Shown: positions 1-13,000 of the stretch, in pieces
How positions within the stretch are numbered: the first letter of the stretch is position 1
Layout of the letters: every line of letters begins with the position of its first letter
Source: Argentina anserina
Taxonomy: Eukaryota > Streptophyta > Magnoliopsida > Rosales > Rosaceae
Assembly (NCBI RefSeq): GCF_933775445.1
Contig: NC_065874.1
Location: forward strand, 26,110,501-26,174,500
DNA: 64,000 bases
Direction of reading: 5' to 3'
Position numbers and translations under genes: made by a program
Notes under the pieces: model-generated
What the model was told of the DNA's origin: nothing
Databases searched by the model: none
Seen by the model: only the letters and a program-made list of their open reading frames with translations

Positions 1-660
1 TACAGTTAGCGATTAGAGAATTCACTTATTCTAGTGAGTTAGGCTAGAATGCTTGCTTTGGTCAATGCAACTGTGCTGTGAAATCTTGTGATTGACATTG
101 GTGATTGATTTTGGTTGTTCAAGAGTGGAAGCTTTGCAGTGTGTTCTCCTTTATTCGGTTTCACTGAGTTAACAAACAACTTATGTCAATGTTGCTTTAG
201 TTGGTTTGTTTGTTTTTTTTTTTTTTAAAGTTCATTCAGTTCAAGGCCAGCTTTCAGGATTGATCATCCCATATTCTCATTGCATTCCCGGACTCAACTT
301 GAACTGAAAAATTGGTTATGCTTCTAGGGTCTGCATACTGGTTTGATCTGTATTACATGTAAATACTTTTGTGTCAGCTCTGTATACATGTATAATTTAC
401 CAGTCAGCAACTACTAGAGATGTACTATTAGTTTTCTGATCAGATCAAACACAAAAGAAAAACATATTAATTGAGTCTGTTAAAGCCTCATCTCCTGTCG
501 AACAGATTTATTCTATGTTGTTTGAACTTGCTCTGCTTTCATTAGTTCCCTTGACCCATATTTTCCTGGTAATCTGCTTTTACAGCCTCAACGTTATCCT
601 TGTTGGGTTCTCAGATTGGTTTCTGCAGTCTCTGCTTTCCTTCCAATTGTTTGGTTTTTA
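1..660. other. Upstream region of the resistance gene, no gene seen
   Basis: This stretch has no credible coding frame. It is AT-rich with a T-run near 210-226 and probably holds the promoter and 5' leader of the downstream resistance gene, or the 3' UTR of a gene outside the window. I see no repeat or RNA gene in it. Confidence 0.4.
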
Positions 661-3600
661 ATGGCCTCGAGCTCTCAAAAAGCTTCTGTATCTTTTCCGT
701 CATCAGCTCCTAGTTGGAAGTATGATGTGTTTTTGAGTTTTAGGGGTGTAGATACACGCAAAGGTATTACATTTGAATTATACGATCGCCTGCACAATAG
801 AAGAGGTATTAAAACATTCATGGATAACCAAGATCTTGAAGTAGGAGCTCTTATTTCTCCAAGACTCTTACAGGCAATTGAAGAGTCAAGGGTTGCAATT
901 GTTGTCCTCTCCCCAAATTATGCTTCTTCGAATTGGTGTTTGGAGGAACTTACAAAGATTTCTCAATGTATGCAAGATGATGATAGAATTCTTCCAGTTT
1001 TTTATCATGTGGAACCCTCTGATGTACGATATCAAAAGAAAAGTTTTGAAGTAGCTTTTGATAACCATGAAAACTCTGGGCGACAAGAAACCAAGCTGCA
1101 GCAGTGGAGAGATGCTTTAAGTAGGGTGGCTAACATCTGTGGATGGCATACACAAAATTATGAGTAAGCACGATGATACTATTTTATTTGTTCAAGACTT
1201 ATAAAGTTTATTGATGATTATTGACCCTTTATTCGTACTTGTAGGACTGAAAGAGATCTTGTCCGAGCCATTGTGGAATTTGTGTGCAGTAAAGTACAAT
1301 CTATGAAAATTAACTTTACAACGTCCACAGGAGATTTTAAAGCATTTGAAGCAACGAAACAAGCTATGAATAAGGTCAGGAATGCGCTGAATGATGATGA
1401 GGTCACTATGATTGGGGTTTACGGAATGGGTGGTGTTGGAAAGACAACTATGGTGAAACATGTCTGTGCACAAATGAAAAAAAGTAGACTTTTTAATCAA
1501 GTGATTATGGCTGTTGTATCTCAGAACCCTGATTTGAGGAAAATTCAAGGCACATTAGCTGATTTGCTAAACTTGAAATTGGAAGATGAGACAGAGATAG
1601 GAAGAGCTAACAGATTGGAGGAGAAGATAAAAAGAGGAACCAGGATCCTCATAATCTTGGATGACATTTGGAATAGAATAGAACTTTCAAGTATAGGAAT
1701 TCCCAGCCACCACAAGCTTCAAATATGCAATTCCAAAGTCCTACTGACGACAAGGAGATTGTCTGTATGTCATTTCATGGACAGCCATGCCAACATTCCA
1801 CTCAATATCTTATCAGAAGAAGATTCTTGGAACTTGTTTGTGAAAGAAGCAAGACAATCTTTTGACAAATCCACCAATTTCTATGATGTGGCGAGGGAGG
1901 TGGCCAGAGAATGCGCTGGTTTACCAGTTGCACTAATAGCAGTTGCAAGGGCACTTCGATATGCCAGTTTCAACGAATGGAAAGACTCAGCTCAACGACT
2001 AAAAGCGTCTCAACCTGCCATCCCCGAAGATGAGGGAGATGTGTACAAATGCATAAAGTTAAGCTATGATTATTTGAAAACTGATGATTCAAAATCATGC
2101 TTCTTACTTTGCTGCCTGTTCCCGGACGACTATGACATCCCAGTTGAACAGTTGCTGAAGTATGGAATTGGGAAAGGGATGTTTCAAGATTTCAGCATGC
2201 AAGAAGCTAGAGCCGCAATGCATTTGCTGTTGAAGGCCATGAAAGCGTCTAGCTTGCTTTTGGACTCTAAAAAGAACGAATGTGTAAGGATGCATGATGT
2301 CATTCGTGATGTGGCCATATTAATTTCGGTATCTGAAGTTGGTCAACGGGTTTTGGTGAAAGCTAGTCGTGACTTGAAGCATTGGCCAGTGATTAATGCA
2401 CTTAGTGGCTACTCTGCAATTTCACTAATGAAGAACGAAATTCGCAAACTACCTGAAGAGTTGGTATGTCCAAACCTCAAGATTTTACTACTTCAACACA
2501 ATCCTTATTTAAATGAGATACCCAAGAGTTTTCTCCATATCCTGAATGATTTAAGAGTCTTAGATCTTAGCCACACTAGTGTTTCATTACTACCTCAATC
2601 ACTCAGTCTCCTAACCAACCTCCGGGCTTTGTATTTAGATTGTTGCAAGAAAATGGTTGACTTTTCCATACTAGGAAAACTTGAGAAGCTTGAGATTCTT
2701 AGTATGAGAGAATATCCTCTCAAGGAATTGTCAAAAGAAATAGGACGCTTGACCAATTTAAGAATGCTGGATGTCAGTGATAGTTTCTGGCATGGACATA
2801 TTGTTACAATTCCACCTAAAGTGATATCAAAGTTGCATCATTTAGAAGAACTGTACATGCATTGCAGATTCAGAGAGTTAGGGAGTAAAGTGGAAGAAGG
2901 AGAAGAGACTAGTATTGGGTTTGATGAGTTAACTGGCTTATCATATTTATACATTTTGACGGTTCACATATGGGATGTAAAATGTTTGCCTAAATGTATA
3001 GATTTCAATCCAAATTGGATTTACTTTGATATCAGTTTCAGTAGACACGAAAGAACAACACAGATTCAGTCTGATAATGGTCATAAATATTCCAGATCCT
3101 TGCTTCTTAACACTACTATCTGCACCTTACCGGATTGGTTTGTCAGTGTGGTGACAAAGCAAACAGAGAAGCTACAGTTTGCTGAGTGTGAAGAGTTAAA
3201 TAACATTCTTGTGGAATATGACCATGGGGGGTTATGCGGGCTAAAGCATCTCTCTATCACTGGTCCATGTCAGAAGTTGAAAGAGCTTATGAACACAACA
3301 AGTCGGATTTCAAATAAACCTGTGTTCGAGAACCTGGAGGAGTTGCATTTGGATGGTGTGGATTCCCTAACTGAATTATGCGTTGGTGAATTACCACTTG
3401 GATCTGTAATGAATCTTAAGCTGTTAAATGTCTGTAATTGTCGAAACTTGGGGAATGCATTGTTGCCATCAAAACTGTTACAGAGGCTACCAAATCTGGA
3501 AAAGGTGATTTGCAATGTTATGGGTAGCATGGAATATGTATTGGGATATGACCGGTTTGAGCCAGAAGAATCAAAATTGAGTGAGATGACACTGCTGAGT

Positions 3601-4047
3601 TTGTATGCTCTGAGAAGCATCTGTTATGGTCCTGCTCCACGTAAAACGTTCCAGACTCTGAAAAGTTTGCTCATTTACCATTGCGATCAGCTTCGAGGAA
3701 GCCTCTTCACATATGATGTAGCTCAGTGCCTATTTCATCTGGAAGACCTTTTTGTGTTCGGTTGCCCTCTCCTGAATAAATTGATTGAAGCAAGCGATGA
3801 AGTAGTGAGCAACAAATGGATTGTTCTTCCAAAATTGAAGAGCTTAGTCTTGCTGATGCTTCCAAGACTGTCTAGTGAAAGTGCTACTGGTATTGAGTCC
3901 CCTTCATTGGTGCATTTGTATATCCAGTATTGCCCCAACTTCTCGACTGATGCTATTAACTTCCACAACAAGGGCCAAGTCCAACAGAATAGTGAACCAC
4001 AAATGAGGTTTCTATGGTCGAGGTATGTTTTAAATTTTAAAATGTCT
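661..4047 (+). CDS. TIR-NB-ARC-LRR resistance protein with CNL-type NB-ARC
   Basis: This is an intracellular immune receptor. Exon 1 (661-1163) starts at the first ATG that leads directly into a TIR domain (residues ~20-165), with the SFRG motif, a BB-loop region and the WCLxEL motif holding the likely NADase glutamate (E96). A GTAAGC donor and the acceptor at 1243-1244 join it in frame to exon 2 (from 1245). Exon 2 encodes an NB-ARC: P-loop GMGGVGKTT at ~228, kinase-2 ending DDIW (~310), GLPL-type motif CAGLPVAL, RNBS-D CFLLCCLFPDD and MHD at ~517, followed by irregular LRRs to ~1090. The tryptophan after kinase-2 and the RNBS-D sequence are typical of CC-NB-LRR proteins (RPS2/At4g27190-like), not TIR-NB-LRRs, and no coiled-coil segment is present. 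The frame stops at 4048-4050, but AG|GTATGT at 4021-4028 may splice to further exons that I cannot define. No frame break is seen. Confidence 0.85.
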
Positions 4048-4389
4048 TAAACCTAATTCATTTGTGTTTAATATCTTTGGGTTTTGTGATTTTTTCGCCC
4101 AAGTTTGTTAAAGGTATTTTCTTAAGTTAATAAGACTTTGCTTACAATCATCAGATCAGATGAAGAAAATAGTGTGCTGTTAAAATTATTGTTAGACACT
4201 TAAGACACTTGTAGTTCTGATCTACTTGTCTTTTATTTCAACCCAATAGATTGATGAATAACATACCGTAGATGATGGGCATACAAGAAGCAAAAGAGTT
4301 CTACATTGGCACATAGGGCGATTGCTCAGCTGCTCGTGAAGCTTTACTCAATCTTGTACAATATATGCCACTGTGTTGTTGATATATAT

Positions 4390-4855
4390 AAAGCCGGACA
4401 TCCGCACGGTGCGGATTCGACGATTCCGGCCACTGGCGACGCGCAACGACAACGCCGATCAACACAGCCGCACTCCCCTCCGCCCGGCACTCCTGTCTGT
4501 GTTGGCCGGCCGAAATCTTGAAATTTCAAATTTCTGGAAACCGTGCGGAGATTTTGAGGTTTCGGCCGGCACAAACATGAGCCAAAATTTCTCAGCTGCG
4601 GACGTCCGCACCGTCCATACGGTGCGGATTCGGCGATTATGGCCATCGGCGACCAGCACAACCTCACCCCTCCGCACGGTTTCCAGAAATTTGAAATTTT
4701 CAAGATTTCGGCCGACCCACGCCGGCGCTGTAGCTCCGGCCGGCACAGACATGAGTGTCGGGAGGAGGGGAGTGCGGCTATGCTGGTCGGTGTTATCGTT
4801 GCGCGTCGTCGGTGACAAGAATCGCCGAATCCGCACCATACGGACCGGAGAAATT
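4390..4855. repeat. GC-rich foldback element with nested inverted copies
   Basis: The segment is far more GC-rich than its flanks and folds back on itself. About 4398-4510 pairs with about 4737-4850, and a strong inner pair is 4505-4550 against 4671-4718, both carrying the run GAAATCTTGAAATTTC or its complement. A third related copy of the end motif (GTGCGGATTCGGCGATT) lies near 4623-4639. Open frames on both strands are by-products of the symmetry and are not called as genes. It lies just after the resistance gene. Its transposon superfamily is not clear and I found no convincing target-site duplication. Confidence 0.6.
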
Positions 4856-5416
4856 TTGGCTTCCTTAACATATACCCTGCTCTTGGACAGTTTAAGAAAG
4901 TAGCTTATTGATCTAGAATCCAATTTAGTATATCAAACTCTGTAATGTTGTTTTTGAATATCAAGATCTCAGAACTCCATTAATCTCTGTAATTTGTTCA
5001 TTTTTGGGACAGAAGTTATTCAAATGACTCTCGTCTTTTCAGTTTAGTCTTATAGAGTGAATGATTGGTAAAGCAATTCTTCCAACGATTTAGAAGACAA
5101 ATCGAAGGAACCGTATTCAAAAATCTAAAACTGATGTTCATTTGGATTTAAGATTCTTTCTATCTATTTCAAGAGTCCGAATCCATGCCACTAGTCGTAG
5201 CCAGGAATTGATATTAGCGACATATTTTTAATCATCAACCTTTGCTTGTAAAATTCAGAACCTAAAGTTTTCTTATCCAAGTTAATTATGTTCAAGGATG
5301 ACTGGTCTGGTGTAGCAAATGTTACATATATTATGTCTCAATTGTAAGTCTCTGATTTTCTTTGGCCGATTTAAGATTTGATAGTATTTGATTGTTGTGG
5401 TTATGTGGTGTTTACT
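4856..5416. other. AT-rich intergenic DNA, nothing recognised
   Basis: No coding frame, RNA gene or clear repeat was recognised here. Confidence 0.4.
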
Positions 5417-5419
5417 TCA

Positions 5420-6046
5420 GAGCATCGTCAACAACTCCTCTTAAAATTTTATATTATAAACGATGAAAACACCAAATCTTTTAAAAAAATGTCTCAACTT
5501 CAACAGCTTTCTATTCTATTGTATAGAATTAAATAAAATGTTGTATAATTAAATGATATAGTCATATCTCACAACCACAATCTTAGCATAGCCATAACAT
5601 GAACGATCCTCATGTATATATAACAATCTAACCAACCATAGCCGCCATGTACAATCAATTTAGGGCTACTTGAATGAAAGGTTCATGAATAAAATTCAGA
5701 TATTAAAACTCATTTGTCAAGCAATGGTGGGATAGGAAGGGAGGGAAGTTGCTGTGGATTTCGAGAGTGCAGCCGAGCAAGACGAGAGAATGAGAGAAAA
5801 ATTATTCCTTTTTATCTTGTTATATTTTAGAATGGAGAATGATTTTTTTTGTAACAAATAAAGTTTAGAGATTATTTTCAAAGTATACAGATTTTGAAAA
5901 ATTCTACAAATCAAGAGATTTTGTTTATCTCTTTCCACTTTATGTATTATAGATGACGATTTAGATGAATTGTTTGAGTTAAAAAATAATGTTTTTCCTC
6001 TATAATAGAGATTATTTGGGTTTTAAAGGAGCTGTTGGAGATGCTC
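5420..6046. mobile_element. Tourist-like (PIF/Harbinger-type) MITE
   Basis: The ends form imperfect terminal inverted repeats of about 26 bp: the left end begins GAGCATCGTCAACAACTCC and the complement of the right end begins GAGCATCTCCAACAGCTCC. Each side is flanked by the trinucleotide TCA (5417-5419 and 6047-6049), the duplication length expected of PIF/Harbinger elements. The 627-bp interior is AT-rich and non-coding. Superfamily assignment rests only on TIR form and duplication length. Confidence 0.6.
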
Positions 6047-6429
6047 TCACATATGTGTATATGTGTACATGTGAGATCTCGATCATCTATGAGGTGATTA
6101 AGGTTCGGAATGACTCAAGTGGATTAATGATCATAGCCTAAACACTAGTACTCCTAATATAAGGAAACCAACCTTGTCCCGAAATAGATATGACAATTGG
6201 TATAATAGAGTGTTACATGAGAATGTTAATTTATTTTGGGGTGTATACTGTCCTAATTATTAAAAGATAGTCTAGATATGTAATCTCATATATTATGAGA
6301 GACTTGATGTAATGCATACATAGAAGCCTATTTTGTTGGACGTCTCCGAAGGGACATATACAAATGACTATTTGTCAATAACATAACAATGATAATTCTC
6401 TTACGCAATATTTAGAAGGAGTCCCGGTC

Positions 6430-6945
6430 ATGCTGAACAAGAGAGTTCTTGACCAGGAAGTAGAACATGTGCTAAGATTGAACAATAGACCAACATATAC
6501 GATGAAGAAATGTTATGGGATTGGATTGAATGAAATCTTTGCCACAGAAATGCCTTGGACAAGGTTCCAGGACGAACTTGTTAGTGTGCACGTGTTTGCG
6601 GAAGATGGTCCTAGCAAGAAGAGAAAAAGGGACAATGACATTGTTTCAATTAGGAGGGCGCTCAATCACGCTAGGGCAGGTAAAAGAAGGGTCACAGACA
6701 GAACATAGGTTTTATTGGGTTGATGAAAATGAGGACTTTCAGTTTCTTGACAGGATAGTTGGGGTGAGTAATATGGCCTGCAAAGAGTTGTTTGACAACA
6801 TTGACCAAAAACAAAAAGAGTTGTTTGACAACTCCCTTCGACGTGTTCTTAGGCATCACCAAATCCCTCTGGATGATTTGGCACTTCGGATATTATATTT
6901 TTCTGATAATGATAATTTTCTTAGATGTGAATGCACCATGGATTG
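6430..6945 (+). pseudogene. Unrecognised degenerate coding fragment
   Basis: Two overlapping plus-strand frames together look like one former coding sequence. The first (6430-6708) has a basic KKRKR run that could be a nuclear localisation signal. The second, open to a stop at 6944-6946, contains a duplicated KELFDN motif around residues 85-100 of its frame. They would join by a frame change near 6640-6680. No domain family was recognised, and no start context or neighbouring exon supports an intact gene. It may be a gene relic or a captured fragment. Confidence 0.25.
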
Positions 6946-6949
6946 AATT

Positions 6950-9940
6950 AGGAGCATGGTGAAGGCTGTAGTTGTTTTAAAGAGGCGAGGAGACCTAATT
7001 GTTCAGGATCATAATTCACGTTGATAGGAAATTCTGAGTTTAGATACCACATTGGTAGTATTTTGAGCATGAGTACTACTTTGACCTAATCACAAAAGTT
7101 TGGGGAATAATGCTACACATTTTTTTAAGGTTATTTCAATTTTTTCAGGAATACGTACGTGACACGTGACCAAAAAGAAGACATCATGACTGAAAATGGT
7201 CTCAGACTTCACGTTGATAGGATATTCTGAGTTTAGGTACTTGGTAGTTTTTTGAGTTTGGGTATCAAGGGATGGCTCTTTTACCATGTATTAGTCGTAC
7301 GAGCAGATGATTATCATGATTATTATTTGGTAATACACGATTAGTATTCTTTCTACAATATAAGTGGATGCTCAATGCATACAGTGTTAGTATATGCACA
7401 TAATATTCCTGGTGTTAATTTGTTTCTAGAAATTTCGGGGTGAAATTTTTTTAAAGGGTGGTAGATTGTGATAACCTGTAATTTTAGTTTAATTAAAATA
7501 TAATTTAGAGGAGTGATCAACTTATTTAAGAAGTTCAAAGGTAGGGATACAAATAAATGAAATAAAACATTAAGAAGAGAATTTGGGCAATTGATATTAA
7601 AATTCAATCTAGACCATGGAATTTGGAATTGAGTTATGCCAATCTAGATTAATCGAGAGAGGGCACCGCCGATTTCCTTTCTCCTTGATCCCATCGCACC
7701 ATCGAACTCCTTGACCTTATCAATTCAACTGACCAAGGAGAATTGAAAGGGGAGGAGAAAAAGAAGAAACAAGGGAACCAAGGGGGAGGAAGAGGAGGGG
7801 ACTTAAATTCATGTCTTGGTCCACCTCTCTCTTCCTCATTAATCTTCTCCTTTCTGGTTCTTATCAACACTAAGGCGATCGTAGATATCTAATTTTTAAC
7901 CGTTTGTCTTATAAAGTCATGGTTTTTCATATAGCGGGTTGATCTCCATTTGCGTGAACACCCTATTCAGGTTCACTTTCATATAAATCGGGTCAGGGTG
8001 TCACACCTTGCTACAAGAGTTTGAGACCTGATGGTAATTGTTTTTTTTACACACTACTAGGAAAAAAAAATCCAGCTTTTCAAAACAAGCTGAGATAAAA
8101 AAAAATAGGTGCCACCTTTTAAAAAAGTGAAGAAAGAATTGATATACGTCTAGTTGTGCTGATATATATGTGATTCTAAGCTATCGTTTTCTCTCTTACC
8201 CTAGCTATTGGGTCTTTCTGAAACTCGACAAATCTCCCAAAACCGGCCATAGCATACCATCTCTTTGCTTCCCCTGCACGCAACGCCTCCTCCTGGTGGT
8301 CATCTGGCTCAGGCAACCTAGTGTTGGGATCGGCCAACCAAGCTGCAACGGTTAATACCCGTCATTCTGATCTAGTAGGACGCATGTTGCGTCTGAAAGC
8401 GAACCTCCTCGATATCAAAGGTACCAGGTCCATGATCTTGCAAATTTTACTCCCCAATAAAAAAAGGGGGGGGGAGGATCTATGACAAAAGTTACCGATG
8501 AATAACCAGAGTTTCTTCCCTCCATCTAGTGGATGTTCATTTTTCTATTGTTAACAGAACGTGTACCATACGCGCTAAATATTTGTAAATAAAGAAATGT
8601 TGTTAAACTCAAATTGATTAATACATGGTTGTGGCTGTGCCACGTAGGTTCAGGTGAACCTCCACGGAATGGAGGGAAATTTTTTTGATGAATAACAGCC
8701 TAATATTACTGTTGGCCCGGCCGGGACTCCAAGTGGGACTAGGAAAGTACATTTATATAGACCGTACTATGATAGAAGAGTACAACAATAACCAAGTGGA
8801 TGATATCAAGGTGGAATTCCAACTTCAAGTTACAAGGTGGACAAGGACAGGAACTCGAATCCAATTCAGTCTATTTTATTACTTGAAATCTACTTCTTGT
8901 TTGTAGTTCGAAGCCATTGGCATGGTAATAATTATTTAGATTCACCCATAATTGTTTGTATGAATATGGAACTCGTTTATAGTCGTCGCAAGTTAATCCA
9001 CAACTTTGTTCCAATGAGACTAATTATAATCGACAATTCACACGAAATGTGCTGTACTGTATCTAATGTGTCGTATTCATGCATATCTGTCATGCACGCC
9101 TAAAAACCAGATGCAATGCGATGAGCACAATAAATAGTCACGAAAGATGTGCATGTGCCTCATGGAAAGCACTTGGACATTCAACTCTTACACAAAAACT
9201 AAGCTCATAACCCACGAAATACAGGTATTGTCAACAAAAATTGGGCGGCAAAAGCCGCGCTACAAGCAACCGTTTTATGAGAGGTCCATTATCTATTGCT
9301 ACTGCCCAAAGCTGAAAGCTTTAACTAAGCATGACTATTAGAACATGCAGTGTAAACTATACCTCCCACATAAGGAAAGCAATTCGCTTGTTTTGTCTTC
9401 CGGCAAAATATAAGGAGAAAAAAAGAAGAAGCTATTTTCAAGCACACATCCTTTTTAAAAATAAATTTAAGCACATATAACTCCATTTCAATCTAGATCA
9501 CTTGTGAACTGATCAGTCGATCTCAAGGAGTATCTTAAACGGTGGAAAAACTAAATCTCAATCTCATACTTATATGAACTCTAACCTCTGATTCTGAGTC
9601 ATAATTTTCTTATAATCTGGTTCGGTAAGGATATGTTCTACACATAATACAAAAACAGAGTTTGTGAATGATATTGTCTATGTCTAAAGTTTAGGCTACC
9701 ATTCTTTCCAAACAATTTGTGATTCATATCATGAAAATTTAATTACGATTACCATATTTAATAAAAGAAGACAAAAGATAATTACAAATTAAGAACATAT
9801 TAAAGCAAATTCTTGTGGATCCGACCCGTAGAAGGTCAACGTCAGAGATGCGGAATGGCGAATGCTTTAATACCAAATCCAGCAACGGTTGCCATTTAAG
9901 CAACCTCCAAACGACGTCGCATAGAGGCCCTTATTGAGTA
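6950..9940. other. Intergenic DNA upstream of the PDI gene
   Basis: Apart from the possible CACTA end noted separately, this region has only short unsupported frames. A GC-rich block at 7650-7870 and mixed-complexity sequence near 8170-8400 suggest decayed transposon or captured DNA, but I could not delimit an element. The last 150 bases are the likely PDI promoter and contain bZIP-type ACGTCA and GACGTC cores (near 9840 and 9914), as might be expected for an ER-stress-responsive gene; that link is inference. Confidence 0.35.
8053..8110 (+). mobile_element. Possible terminus of a CACTA element
   Basis: The motif CACTACTAGGAAAAAAAA resembles the plant CACTA (En/Spm) terminal consensus and is followed by a short hairpin-like repeat (CAGCTTTTC ... 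AAGCTGAG). I did not find the matching inverted terminus within the next 2 kb, so this may be a truncated end or chance. Confidence 0.25.
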
Positions 9941-10047
9941 TTGACCATTGACTCCTCGTCCTCCATTTCTATTAAACCCCTCCTATATCCAGATCTCAGT
10001 CTCAAAAGGTCTCAGATCATTCTCTCACTCGCTCACTCAACTCAGCA

Positions 10048-13000
10048 ATGGCGAGTCGACTCGTGCTCCTCCTCACACTCACCGCCTTCCTCTTCCTCCT
10101 CTCCTCCCGCCCAGTTCTCTCCAAGGACGCCTCCGTGGACGACGACGACGAGGATCTCAGCTTCCTCGAAGAGCCAACCGAGCCGGGCCACGCCGCGCCG
10201 CGCTATCCGGATCCGGACCAATTCGACGCCGACAACTTCGACGACGCCGAGGACGGCGACGACTTCTCCGATTTCGACGAGGGCGATCAGGACGCCTACA
10301 AGGAGCCGGCGGTCGACGAGAAGGACGTCGTCGTTTTGAAGGCGGCCAACTTCAGCGAGACGATCAAGAAGAACAAGTTCGTGCTGGTTGAGTTCTACGC
10401 GCCGTGGTGCGGTCACTGCCAGGCGCTGGCTCCGGAGTACGCGGCGGCGGCGACGGAGCTGAAAGGCGGAGATGTGGTTTTGGCCAAAATTGATGCGACG
10501 GAGGAGAATGAGTTGACTCAGGAGTATGATGTGCAGGGTTTTCCGACGATATTCTTCTTCAGCGACAGCGTCCACAAGCCTTATACTGGCCAAAGGACTA
10601 AGTGAGTTTCCTTGTTCTTGTTTTGAATTTTGTTTGGAGTGAAATTAAGGAGTTTGATGTTTAATTTTTATGTGAAATGTGAATTTAGGGAGGCTATTGT
10701 GACGTGGATCAAGAAGAAGACCGGGCCTGGTATCTCTAATGTGACTACAGTGGAGGATGCAGAGGGCATTTTGACTTCCGAGACGAAATTCGTTGTGGGA
10801 TTCCTCAACTCTTTGGTGGTATGTTTCAGCCTTTTCGATCTTTCTTTCCATTGCTTTGTTTATTTATTTTTAATTATTTTCTATGAATGTTTAAATTTGT
10901 TACTGTAAAATATATGATGGTCGGTTAATTATGTTTGGTATGTCTGTTACTCTTTGACTATCTGATTTGAGGGCATAATGGGAATTGAAAATGAATGAGT
11001 CTTTGAGCTTTGATTTAATCTGTCTTGGTATAATCAAAACTCCAGATGTTTGCGTCAGACAATGAAATGGTTATACAGAGGCTGAGCAAAATAACATAAT
11101 ACGAGTGTCATTGTCTGCCTCCATGAGATTTTTACTTGTGTGACTATGCCTTGTCCATGATTACAGGGTCCTGAGAGTGATGAGCTTTCTGCTGCTTCAA
11201 GACTTGAGGATGATGTCAACTTCTACCAGACAGTGGATCCAAAGGTTGCAAAAGTTTTCCATATTGATGCAGACGTCAAACGCCCAGCACTGGTCCTGAT
11301 AAAGAAAGAGGATGAGAAGCTAAGCCATTTCGGTTAGTTTTTTTCTTTTACTCTTTTTTGTTTGTGTGTTTTTGTATTGGAAGAGATCATGGAATATGAA
11401 TTTTCGGGTTTTCATTGCCTATATACTCTGCTTTTTAATTTCTGCAGACGGTAAATTTGACAAGTCTGCAATCGCTGAGTTTGTCTTTGCAAACAAGCTT
11501 CCTTTGGTTGTTACATTTACTAGGGAGAATGCTCCCTCCATTTTTGAAAGTGAAATTAAGAAACAGGTAGTGTTTCATTCTGTTATAAATGTTGACTTCA
11601 AAGTTTTGAACTTTCTTTTTGCTTAAACAAGTAAAAGGAATATAATTATAAGCTTCTTTGATATAATATAATTATGATTGATGCGTATGAATATTTGTGT
11701 ACTCAGCTGTTGCTCTTCGCCACTGCAAAGGACTCAAAGAAGGTTCTCCCAGAGTTTGTAGAGGCAGCAAAGTTATTCAAAGGAAAGGTATAGTTTTTAA
11801 CAGCAGGCGCCCTCAAATATGCTCTAACGTTGATTTCTAACATGGAAACTTCTTCAAGAGTATCTATATAATATATATACGACCTTAAGTAAGAAGATGG
11901 GTCTCCGGTCGTACTCTTGAGAGTGACCTTGGGGATAGAGCAATTCTTGGAAAGCACCTGTAATGTGTACAATGGTCTGTTCTTTTGTTTCACATTTTGA
12001 TTACAATCCAGCATTGCAGCTGTGTTAATTTCAATTTATACTCAGATCTAGTGTGTAGGTCATTTTGGTGTCTACTATAAAGGATGTATTAAGTTGACCT
12101 TTGAAAAAAAAATCTATAAAAATATTGAGGTATGGCAAAATATCATTCATGTAAACAACTGGTTTCAGTTTCGTACAAAACAGTCTACACTTGAAATACC
12201 ATTTTGTTATTTTTCTATTGGTGCTGAAAGTGCTGGTCACTTGCTTCTTGACTCCCCTGTTTCCTGGAGGGAAGCTGGATATTTCTAGCATCTTACATAG
12301 TATTATATTGTAGGGCACAAGGCAATTAGGTAAGAAGAAAGGGTAGAGTCTTATCCATACATGGTGCAATTTGCTGTGTGTTGGCACCCCTACTAGCACA
12401 GAGCTAGTATGGCATGCCACCGAGCATAATCATCACTCTCTAGGCGGATCTACAAGTCACTATGTGGCTCAACCATGATATTCATAGCGTACCTCGTCAT
12501 ACAAGCTTTCCAATGATAGTCGGAACTCACCAAGACACCACCGGGAAGTCACCTTTCCGACCTCATCAAGATGACTCCATAGTAAGCCTAGAGGGGCACT
12601 TGTCCCACATTGAAGAATATGTAAATGAGAGGGGTTCCCTCACTTATAAAAGGAACCCATCATCCCACTTAGAAGGGGATCACTACTTGTATAACTCAAG
12701 GCTATTTGCTTATACTAGTGGATTCAAGTGGACGTAGCCTACCCCAAGAGAGGGAGGTGAACCACTATACTTCTTGTGTCAAACTAACACTCACTAATAG
12801 CTAACCGTGTGATCAGCCACCCATCTGGTAATCACTACGTTAACATTGGCGCCGTCTGTGGAAAGCTGACAATTAGCTTCGTCGCTCCCCACCAACAGAC
12901 CTCCCACGGTCCCCTACACCCCACAGTGTATGAGCTCACTACGGCGCAGTCAGATTTAAAAAAAAAAAAAATTTGACCCTCCCGTGGTCCATGCCTTCCA

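Noticed and set aside
1273..4050. NB-ARC-LRR frame as a separate gene starting near 1273
   Set aside because: The frame has no ATG there and continues upstream in phase to a good acceptor at 1243-1244 that joins the TIR exon.
4344..4923. Open frames of 150-176 codons on both strands
   Set aside because: They lie within the foldback repeat, mirror each other and have no domain.
9941..10593. Long GC-rich frames on both strands across PDI exon 1
   Set aside because: They overlap the certain PDI coding frame and lack any domain; they are compositional shadows.
12462..12737. 91-residue frame repeated at 15959-16234
   Set aside because: Both copies are LTR sequence; identity reflects LTR identity, not coding selection.
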